Source: Pantoea sp. Eser
Lineage (GTDB): Bacteria; Pseudomonadota; Gammaproteobacteria; Enterobacterales; Enterobacteriaceae
DNA length: 64,000 nucleotides
Direction: 5' to 3'
Assembly: GCA_009830035.1 (NCBI GenBank)
Contig: SZZY01000002.1
Location: forward strand, 388,859 to 452,858
The position numbers and the translations under genes are program-made. Below the pieces are notes generated by a model that saw nothing but the letters and a program-made list of their open reading frames with translations, searched no databases and was not told where the DNA came from. This document shows, piece by piece, positions 56,307-64,000 of this stretch. Positions within the stretch are counted from its first letter, which is position 1. The number at the start of each line of letters is the position of its first letter.

Positions 56307-57502
56307 ATGACTGTGGAATCCCCTGCGCGTGAGGTCACCCCCTCAGGCAATGAGAATCTATTACTTCAGGCTGCAGCGCCACTGCTGAACGCGGTGGTGC
56401 AAATTCGTCAGGCAGCCACCCATGACGACCCCGCGGGCTTACGCCAGTCGCTGATTGATGAGATCCGCCAGTTCGAACAGCGTTGTAAACAGGCTGGCCT
56501 ACCGTTTGAGATGATTATCGGCGCGCGTTACTGCGTCTGCAGCGCGCTGGATGAAGCAGCGGCGCAACCCCCCTGGGGCACCCGCGGCGTCTGGTCTGGC
56601 AACGGCATGCTGGTGACCTTTCACAATGAAAGCTGGGGCGGCGAAAAATTCTTTCAGCTGCTGTCGCGTATTTCACAGAGCCCACAACAGCACCTCTGGT
56701 TACTGGAGGTGGTGCACTACTGCCTGCTGCTCGGCTATGAAGGCCGGTATCGCGGCAGCGAACAGAGTCGCGCCCAGTGCGACGGCATCCGTAAACGACT
56801 GAAAAGCCTGATTGAAGAGACGCGTTCTCAGCGTCAGACGCAGCCGCTGGTCAGCACGCTGGCGCGGCCGATGGTCCCGCTGTGGGCCTGCGCAATGCTG
56901 GTGGCGCTGATCGGCTGCCTGAATCTACAGCGGCCTGAACTGGCGACTGGGCAATGCCGCCGAGCCGCTGCTGCGCGCCATCTATCAGACGCCTCTGCCT
57001 CAGATTACCGCCGGTCGTCATCCCTCTTCGCCCCAGGCGCTGCTCGGATCTGCGGCAGCGGCTGAATGATGTGATTGCCGCGGGCCAGCTTGAAGTCAGC
57101 GACGGCGCCTTCGGCAGCAAAGTCATTATCCCGGCGGATAAGCTGTTCGCGGAACAGGGTACGGTTATCAACCCGGTGGGCCGCGCCTTGCTGGCGCGCG
57201 TCTCGACCGCCATGAAAAATGTCAAAGGTACGATCCTGGTGTCGGTGTTTACCGACGACCATCCGGTGGATAACAGCCGGTTTGCCTCCAGCTACGAATT
57301 TTCTTTCGCCCGCGCCCGCGCGGTGACGCAGTTGTTGCAGGTCCAGCTGGCCGACGGCCATACCGTGCGTTCTGAAGGCCGCGGTGACAGCGACCCACTG
57401 CTGCCGAACGACAGTAGCGAAAACCGTACCCGCAACCGCCGCGTTGAAATTACCCTGTTTGCCGCGCCCGAAACGCTCAGTAATCACCAAGGAGCACAAT
57501 AA
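56307..57502 (+). pseudogene. tssL: Type VI secretion TssL (DotU + OmpA domain), two one-base insertions
   Basis: From ATG 56307 (MTVESPAREVTPSGNENLLL) the DotU domain is clear (YCVCSALDEAAAQPPWG, WSGNGMLVTFHNESWGGEKF, LLGYEGRYRG) up to the membrane helix LWACAMLVALIGCLN. An extra base near 56936 and another near 57047 throw the linker out of frame. The peptidoglycan-binding OmpA-like part (AFGSKVIIPADKLFAEQGTV, SFARARAVTQLLQ, ENRTRNRRVEITLF) is readable to 57502. TssL anchors the T6SS baseplate complex in the inner membrane with TssM. Bases 56223-56306 may be the 3' end of another lost gene. Confidence 0.88.
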
Positions 57503-59447
57503 TGCGCGCTTCCGTTCGACTGCTTCTGACACATCGCTCGTTATAGAGTTTTATCGGCGTTACGGCGCTGAGCTGTCTGGTGTGGATGCTCGGTCCACTC
57601 TGGACGTGGGGCGAATCGCGGCCGCTGGAGCCGATCCTGCCGCGCCAGCTCACCGTCAGCACCTTCTATTTTTTGTGAATCCTGTTCCAGCTGATGCCGT
57701 CGCTCTATCGAGCCTGGTTTAATAGCCGGTTACTGAATCAGCTGCAGGCCGCGGGCAACGACGATCCCGCCGAACGTCAGGGTTACCGAAGAGCTGCTTA
57801 ACCAGTGCTTCAGCGATGCGGCGATGCAGCTCAGGCGCACCCAGTTTGGCCGCCGTCATGCCGGTGGCCTGCTGTCGCGCTTTAATTCCAACTACCTTTA
57901 TCAGCTGCCGTGGTATCTGGTGATGGGCGCGCCGGGTGCCGGGAAAACTACGGCGCTGTTGAATGCCGGGCTGAATTTTCCGCTGACCGATACGCTGGGC
58001 AAAAATGCGATTCGCGGCGTGGGTGGCACCCGCAACTGCGACTGGTGGTTCACCGACAGCGCGGTGCTGATTGATACCGCCGGCCGCTACGCGCTACAGG
58101 AGAGCCAGCGCGCTGCGTGAGCGCATGGCGGAACTGCACCAGCAGACCGGCATCCATTTCCCGGTCTATGTCATGGTGACCAAAACCGACTTGCTGAAAG
58201 GCTTTATGAGCTGTTTCGGTTCGGTCGACAAAGCGAAGCGTGATGCTATCTGGGGCTTTACCTTTAACTGGGACCTCGGCAAGCCACACAAAGGCGACTG
58301 GCATCGTCATTTCGGCCAGCAATTTCAGCGGCTGGAGCTGCAGCAGCAGCTGGCTGACCAGATGACTCAGGAGCGCGATCTCAATGAGCGCGCCGAATGT
58401 TTCCTGTTCCCGCAGGAGTTTGCCTCGCTGCGTCCGCTGCTGAATGAACACCTCGATATCGTCTTCTCTGACCATCAGGATGCGGTTGTCTGGAGTCCGC
58501 GCGGCCTGTTATTCACCAGCGGCACCCGAGAAGGTCTGCCTTTTGACCGGGTGATGGGCGAGCTGAGCCGTAAATTGCAGCTCCGCCAGGCGGGCGAGCA
58601 TTCGATTGCCGCGTGGGACAGCGTCAACCGCAACAGCCCGATCCCGGGTAATAAAGGTCAGAGCTTTTTTATTCGCGATTTGCTCAACGATCTGATCTTT
58701 AAAGAGAGCGGCCTTGCCGGCAGCAACCGGCGTTGGGAATACCGCAATCAGCTGTTTCACTGGATCGGTTACGGGGTGCTGGCCGGCAGCCTGCTGATTA
58801 TGTCAAGCCTGTGAGGCCTCAGTTATTACCAGAATCAGCACTATCTGCATCAGGTTGAAGAGCGGGTACCGGCTATTCGTGAGCAGAGCCAGCAGGTAAT
58901 TCATCAGCCTGCTGATAATATTTTTGATCTGCTACCCTTTCTCAATAGCCTGGTGAAATTGCCGCTGTCCGAGCGTTTTTCTCTCGACAATCCGCCGCTT
59001 ACTATGCGGGTGGGCTTATATCGCGGGACGCAGGTCAGCGATGCGGCATGGGCGCTTTATCAAAATGCGCTTAAGTCTTTACTGCTGCCGCGCGTCGCCC
59101 AGCAGATCACCAATATTCTGCGCAATGACCCGGGCGATGATAACGCGTACAGCCGCAATGCCCTGCGCGCCTATCAGATGCTGTATCAACCGCGTAATTA
59201 CGATGGCGAATTTCTGCGTACCTGGCTGCTGCAAAACCTGCAGCGCTCGCTGCCTGACTCGGTCAGCACCCGCGACCTTCAGCAGCTTGACTGGCACCTG
59301 AGCCAGCTACTGGATCAGCAAATTCAGTCATCGCCCTATGCACGTGATAATGTGCTGATGATGCGTAAACTTTCGGAAAATCTGAAAATTGCAGGGCAAT
59401 CCGGCCCTGTGCTGGCGGTGACGCCTCGCGCTCTGCACAGCGATTGA
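57502..59447 (+). pseudogene. tssM: Type VI secretion TssM (IcmF), heavily degraded
   Basis: ATG 57502 overlaps the tssL stop. Stops occur at 57544 (TAG), 57676 (TGA) and 58812 (TGA), each where Trp fits (FYFL*ILF, SSL*GLSYY). A frame change near 57781 precedes the P-loop GAPGAGKTTALLNAGLNFPL, and a deletion near 58103 removes about 60 residues before FPVYVMVTKTDLLKGF. The remaining frame covers the cytoplasmic domain and the start of the periplasmic part, then ends early; the normal protein has about 1150 residues, so several hundred C-terminal residues are gone. No function possible. Confidence 0.9.
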
Positions 59448-59477
59448 CCCTGCATAGCGAGTAATGGTGAGGTGTAC

Positions 59478-60180
59478 ATGGCTGCTTATACTGCCCCCGG
59501 CTGGTATGGCAAGCTGCCGTCAACCGGCGACTTTCTGCATCACCGGCTGAGCGAGCAACAGATCCCCCCTCCCCTGGAATCACTGGTTCCAGCAGGGTTT
59601 GATGCACTGGCATCAGCAGGACGATGCGGTAACCGCGAACTTTTTACGCGCACCGGTATGGAATTTTGTTCTTCCGATCACCCCGACCCGGCAGCAGGTG
59701 CAGATGGGCTGTTTACTGCCCTCCTGTGACCGCGTCGGCCGTGCCTGGCCGCTGCTGGCGCTGCACAGTTTTCCGCTTAGCCAGTGGCATCCGGCTCAGC
59801 TGACCATTTCGGGCGACTGGTTTCAGGATCTCGGTGCGACGCTGCTGCGGGCGGTACAGACGCCGCTCAACGGCGCACAGCTGGAACAGCAGATTCAGGC
59901 GCTGCCGCCGCTGCTGGTGCCGGCCCGACAGCCTTCCGAAATCATGAAGGTGATCGGTTATCAGGATTTGCCCTGCACGCTGAGCTGGCGTGAAGTGGCT
60001 GAACGCTTCGATCCCCAGCAGCATATGAGCTACTGGTGGAGTAACCGCAGTGATGGTTTTGCCCACGCCACCCACAAGCACAGCGGCAACTTCACGGCAC
60101 AACTGTTTCCATTACTGTTTAACCCGGCGACAGATGCACAGCCAGGACGTAATGGCCTTTACCCACCGATGTTTGAGTAA
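59478..60180 (+). pseudogene. tagF: Type VI secretion-associated TagF (ImpM), frameshifted
   Basis: MAAYTAPGWYGKLPSTGDFL and HHRLSEQQI are the typical TagF start. The frame changes near 59570, after which PWNHWFQQGLMHWHQQDDAV, NFVLPITPTRQQVQMGCLLP and MSYWWSNRSDGFAHATHKHS continue to 60180. TagF represses T6SS assembly post-translationally in some species. It begins after a GGTGAGGTG site. Confidence 0.87.
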
Positions 60181-60216
60181 GGCCGGTTGCGTTTGCCGTT
60201 CAATCTGGGATAACTC

Positions 60217-61314
60217 ATGCAATTTACCATTGTGCAATGCACTACGGATGTTCCGGTTAAAACCGTCGTGTTTCAACCGCCTGGTGCCACCATTGGCCGC
60301 AGTCAGGACAACGATCTGGTGCTGCCAGATGAGTCGCGCGCCATTTCGCGCCTGCAGGCGCTGGTCCATCTGTCGCATGACGGCGAATGCCGCCTGACCA
60401 ATCAGAGCAGCGTGACGCAGGTGGAGCATAACGGCATCGCGCTTGGTCGCGGCATGCAGGTGCTGCTGAAGCATGGCGATGCGTTGCGTATCGGTGACTA
60501 TGCGCTGGAAGTGCGCGATCCCGCCTGCCAGAGCGATCAGAGCGATCCCCTCGCGCTGTTTGCCGGCAGCAGCGACCAGCCGGCTAATCCGTTAGGCATT
60601 CACGAACACCACGAGGTTGAAGACCGCCTGCTGATGAACGACGCGTTCCCGGCGCGCCACGAGCGCCATAATGATGCGCGGCTGGCCATTGAGCCGCAGG
60701 ATCAGGACCAGCTGATCGCCGCGCTGCTGGACGGGATGGGCCTGAGCAACGGCCATGCGACGCCGATCGATGAAGAGCAGATGCGCATCACCGGCCGGAT
60801 GCTTAGCCTGTTTTCCCAGGGCACAGTGGCGCTGCTGTCGTCGCGTTCCATCCTCAAGCGCGGCGTGAAAGCGGACATGACGATGATCCTGAATGAGGCC
60901 AACAACCCGTTTGAGATTCTGCCGTCCGGTAAAACCGTACTGATGCAGATGTACCAAAGCGAGATGCCGGGCTTCATGCCGCCGGAGCAGGCGGTACGCG
61001 ATGCGCTGGTTGATTTGCAGGCGCATCAGCTGGGAATGATTGCCGGTATCCGCGCCATCATTGCGGCGATGCTGCAGTCGTTTAATCCGGCGCGACTGGA
61101 AGAGCAGGCACGAACCGACGGCGTGCTGCCGAAGCTGCCGTTCACCAGCACTAAAAAGGCGGCGCTGTAGGATTACTTTACCCGCAACTATCAGCGCACC
61201 GCTGGCGAAATTGAAGATGATTTCCGTACCCTGTTTGGCGAAGCGTTCCTGCATGCCTATGACATGGAGGTCAATCAGTACAAAGATTCCCAGACGCGGA
61301 TAGATGAAGCATGA
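60217..61314 (+). pseudogene. tagH: Type VI secretion FHA-domain protein TagH, one amber codon
   Basis: The N-terminal FHA domain is intact (ATIGRSQDNDLVLPDESRAI, SVTQVEHNG). The C-terminal T6SS domain (GRMLSLFSQGTVALLSSRSI, NPFEILPSGKTVLMQMYQSE) runs to KKAAL, then TAG at 61168-61170, and goes on DYFTRNYQRTAGEIEDDFRT to the normal stop at 61314. Relatives read a Trp here by context (WDYF), so TGG to TAG. Loss of 47 C-terminal residues only; partial function cannot be excluded. FHA proteins relay PpkA/PppA phosphorylation to the secretion system. Confidence 0.86.
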
Positions 61315-61700
61315 AGATCGTTTTTGCCAGCCGCTGCCAGCAAGGCCTGCGCGATGATAATCAGGATCGCACCGGTACCGCGCTGGACGATCGCCGGGCC
61401 CGTTTCGTGGTCTGTGACGGCGTCGCCGGTCTGCCCGGTGTTGAGATGGCGGCGCAGCTGGTGCGTGACAGCCTGCTCGGCCAGCTGGAGAACTGTGAAC
61501 ACTTTACGCCCGACTTTACCCGTCAGACGATCGAACAGTGCCGTTTTGCGCTGCATGAGGCACAGGGAAAGAATCCGAAATTTGCCCGGATGAACACCAC
61601 CCTCGCGGCGCTGTTTATTGACCGTCAAAAACAGCGTGCATGGTGGGCCCACGCGGGTGATAGCCGGGTTTACCACTTTGATGCGGCGTGCGATATTTGA
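61311..61700 (+). pseudogene. Type VI secretion PP2C phosphatase PppA, 3' truncated
   Basis: ATG 61311 overlaps the tagH stop. It reads MKIVFASRCQQGLRDDNQDR with PP2C motifs RDDNQDR, VVCDGVAG and WWAHAGDSRVYHFD. The match ends at about residue 126 of roughly 240, at 61690; a chance stop follows at 61700. The downstream metal-binding Asp of the fold is missing, so no activity. The break coincides with the start of prophage-derived sequence. Confidence 0.85.
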
Positions 61701-61773
61701 AGCCAAAACGTGCGATAAATGACGGGCTACTTTTGTTTCCATCAGTGCAACGAAATTACACTGTCATTTTTTC

Positions 61774-62106
61774 TCAGAGGCACTTTGGCCTGTTCGCAAC
61801 TGGACAATATTTGTAGATGCTGGTCAATGAAACGCCATACAGTAATGCCAGCTGTTTCCTATTATGGCCGGACTCAAGTAATTTTTTAGCCTGCTCTTGC
61901 TGTGCAGAAGATAATGCGCAAGGTCTACCGCCAATACGTCCCCTGCTTCTCGCTGCGGCTAGACCTGCCTGAGTACGTTCGACAATCAGCTCCCGCTCCA
62001 TTTGCGCCAACGCACTCATCACGTGAAAGAAAAAACGCCCTGCGGACGTAGAAGTATCAATGGAATCCGTCAAACTATGAAAATGAATACCTTCATCTTC
62101 CAACAT
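61774..62106 (-). pseudogene. Serine recombinase (Gin/PinE-type DNA invertase), lacks catalytic N-terminus
   Basis: 110 residues read LEDEGIHFHSLTDSIDTSTS, AGRFFFHVMSALAQMEREL and RGRIGGRPCALSSAQQEQAK, matching PinE/Gin from about residue 90 onward, including the long helix and C-terminal helix-turn-helix (RKQLALLYGVSLTSIYKYCP). The N-terminal 80-90 residues with the nucleophile serine are absent; a TAG occurs in frame just upstream (near 62115). Invertases of this group flip tail fibre segments, consistent with the fibre genes next to it. Confidence 0.88.
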
Positions 62107-62145
62107 TGCTTTTAACTACATAGTGAGGGCGGCATAATGCTGCGC

Positions 62146-62770
62146 CTATGCATTGTTATCAGGCGCTCCCGGCCAGTCGATATCCGGTGCTTTGCTGATA
62201 TCCAGCCGGTTAAGCAGCACGCGGTATTTTTTCCACGCGACAAGCTGGGCCTTTTGCCTCCGTGGCCATATCGAGGTCTGCTGCATCCTGTAGCGGCTGA
62301 ATACGCGCATTCGCCACGGTAAGACGTGAGCTTAACTCCTGTTGTGCCGCCTGCTGTGCAGCTTGTAATTCTGCTGCCTGCTGGGCTTTCGTGTCTGTCA
62401 CCCACTTTTTACCGTCCCACGTATCAAACTCACTTTCTGGCTTCAGTAACGTGACATTATCCGGCAGTTCGCCGAATTGGGTGACAGTCTGTTCCTGCCG
62501 TGTTTCCGTGCTGTAAACCGTTTGTCCGCGATGATCTGGCAAGAACTCCCACGACTTGCCATCCGCCGTGCGACGTAGTGCTTGCCCGGCAGGCTATCGG
62601 GGTAACTGTAGGCGGGAAGGCCTACACCGAGCATGAGGTATTCCATACTGGCGCTCAGGTATTCACCCGTGTCTTGATCGACATGATAGACAGTGATCCA
62701 GCCAGCCTTTTTGCTGAGGCCGTTTTCGTCTAATTCGGCAGTCTCAATATCCGTTGATATAGTGGCTCAT
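62146..62770 (-). pseudogene. Phage tail fibre assembly protein, frameshifted
   Basis: ATG 62770 overlaps the fibre stop (TAATG). The parts read MSHYINGY, then IETAELDENGLSKKAG, MEYLMLGVGLPAYSYPDSLP, then WEFLPDHRGQTVYSTETRQE, ESEFDTWDGKKWVTDTKAQQ and finally [20 protein letters not shown]. Frame changes are near 62747, 62565 and 62255. The order is that of Tfa-type chaperones, which help fibre trimerisation. No full product can be made. Confidence 0.85.
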
Positions 62771-63834
62771 TATGCTGCTCTCACGATGTAGTTAAAGGCG
62801 ATGTTGCGCGGGCGGGTTTCGTTAGCGGTTCGCGTTTGTCGCGATGAATCAAACACCCCGCGGGTGCCACCTCTATGGCGTGTTGATGCCGCGTCGTAAT
62901 TAACCGTTGCGGTGCTGTCGATGTATAAGGCCCCGGAGGGGGGATAATCGATATCTCCACCCGCGGCTTGATCGTCTATCACCCATTTTGCTGTTATCGG
63001 TTGTATCGCATCATTCTGTGTCGATAGCAGGCCGCGCCCCGGATCAACCTCGCGCCCATCATCCCAGCCCCGAATAAACTCACCGCGCAGGTCGGGCAGT
63101 TTGCCGGTGGGGAAGTAAGAGGCCAAAACCGGATAGGTTGTTTTGTTAAAGTCCTGCCCGTTGCATTTCAACCACCCTGAGGGGGGAACGTCGCCCGGGA
63201 ACGGCAGCGGAATACCTGCGAGTTCACTGGCGGTGAGAACCTGCGCCCAGGCAGACCAGGGGGCATCCTCCACATCCCGACGACTGCGAATATAAAGCGG
63301 GGCATGAGCACCACTGATACTGGTACCGCTCCAGCCGATCAGCAATTCACCCTCCCCGCCAGACGATGCGCCTTTGAGATGAATGACATTACCGTAAGGG
63401 GTCGGATAATCATTGTTGCAGGCTTCATACAGCTGGATACCGGGCGTACCCTGATTATTGCCACTTAATGCCGGAACCCGGCCCCGGGATACCAGCGTAT
63501 TGACACTAATGTCTGCCGAGCCATTAAAGGGTACGCCGTTAATCTTTCGCGCCGTCTGCAATGTTGTTGCTGATACCGCGTTGCCGTCAAGATTACCGCT
63601 GATTAACGTGTTAAAAATCTGTCTATTAATCCACCGATTTTCTTTTTCCAACAAACCAAGGTTTTTCACAAATTGATTTTTAGTTTCAGGGGCGTACAGT
63701 TTTTCCAGAAAGTTATTGAAATTGTTCGCGGCTTTATCCGTACTCCCCGCGCCTATTTTTGCCACCTGCAAGGCGGCGACCATCTCGGCCACCGCACCTG
63801 CACCCTGTGTACAGGTAAAAAGCCTGCACCCCAA
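62770..63834 (-). pseudogene. Phage tail fibre, C-terminal part, 5' truncated
   Basis: The frame is open for 354 residues but the first dozen or so (MGCRLFTCTQ) are foreign to it. Recognisable fibre sequence starts near AVAEMVAALQVAKIGAGSTD (about 63795). The C-terminus has the tail collar-like module FPGDVPPSGWLKCNGQDFNK, DLRGEFIRGWDDGREVDPGR and ends ETRPRNIAFNYIVRAA. It would bind the host surface on a phage or tailocin. The N-terminal baseplate-attachment part is missing, so it is a fragment left by a deletion or inversion at about 63800. Confidence 0.82.
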
Positions 63835-63994
63835 TCATGTCTGGCAGCTGGATGCATCTCATGCTTTTTCCACGCTGCATACACAGGAGTTTGACACAGC
63901 AACCGCCTGTCAACAGGCCGCCAGAGTGTTTGCGGAAAAATTTGAAACCTTCAAGGATATTGATGCCAGGGCGATTTGCGTGAAGAAGTCATAG
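63810..63994 (+). pseudogene. 3' end of an unidentified small gene
   Basis: On the plus strand VKSLHPNHVWQLDASHAFST, HTQEFDTATACQQAARVFAE and FETFKDIDARAICVKKS end at TAG 63994. Two cysteines (TACQQ, AICVKK) are spaced as in small secreted or phage proteins. No start of its own is left; the open frame continues backward into antisense of the fibre gene. I do not recognise the family. Confidence 0.4.
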
Positions 63995-64000
63995 CAGAAA

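Noticed and set aside
63780..63830. Gix/hix-type crossover site at the fibre breakpoint
   Set aside because: The AAACC/GGTTT core of these sites is absent; only a weak short palindrome (ACCTG...CAGGT) is present.

Overview
The window is a GC-rich chromosome segment of an Erwiniaceae-type enterobacterium (Pantoea/Erwinia-like). Gene order from ppsA to astC follows the Escherichia coli chromosome (ppsA-ppsR-aroH-selO-ydiV-nlpC-btuDEC-ihfA-pheTS-rplT-rpmI-infC-thrS-ydiY-yniABC-ydjM-tcyP-osmE-nadE-cho-spy-astEBDAC). kduID lies between yniC and ydjM. pfkB, ves and the cedA-katE-chb block are not there. The family placement is inference from protein similarity and order; no rRNA, tRNA or CRISPR was seen.

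The main impression is a genome in early, active decay. About half of the genes are broken by single-base indels, nonsense codons, start-codon loss or internal deletions. Translation genes (ihfA, pheST, rplT, rpmI, infC, thrS), ppsA/ppsR, nadE, tcyP, osmE, spy and the whole arginine succinyltransferase operon (astCADBE) are intact and full length. The identifiable nonsense changes are mostly G:C to A:T, several at Trp codons.

Layout. 1-6.5 kb: gluconeogenesis control (ppsA/ppsR), broken aroH, selO, broken ydiV. 6.8-9.7 kb: nlpC and a decaying vitamin B12 transport operon whose btuD carries a hexanucleotide repeat. 9.8-17 kb: intact translation block with pheM attenuator, AUU-initiated infC and a hairpin before infC. 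17-30 kb: ydiY to spy, mostly broken accessory genes with two LexA sites (ydjM, cho). 30-36.4 kb: intact ast operon behind a sigma-54 promoter. 36.4-45.8 kb: porin remnant, ychO remnant fused to a short-chain dehydrogenase, and a ruined sugar/polyol ABC operon with one intact dehydrogenase and a split DeoR-type regulator. 45.9-55.3 kb: nitrate assimilation. nasR, nasA and cobA are intact, the NasC-NirB-NirD fusion gene is broken, and the nasFED transporter has collapsed into one chimeric ORF behind a still good sigma-54 promoter and NasR-type leader. 55.7-61.7 kb: degraded type VI secretion remnant (tssL, tssM, tagF, tagH, pppA). 61.7-64 kb: prophage debris (truncated invertase, tail fibre assembly, tail fibre C-terminus).

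Taken together, the cell would keep protein synthesis, gluconeogenesis control, cystine uptake and arginine catabolism. It would lose nitrate/nitrite use, B12 uptake, pectin-derived sugar use, a polyol transporter, a porin and type VI secretion. That pattern fits a shift to a nutrient-constant, host-associated life; this is inference.
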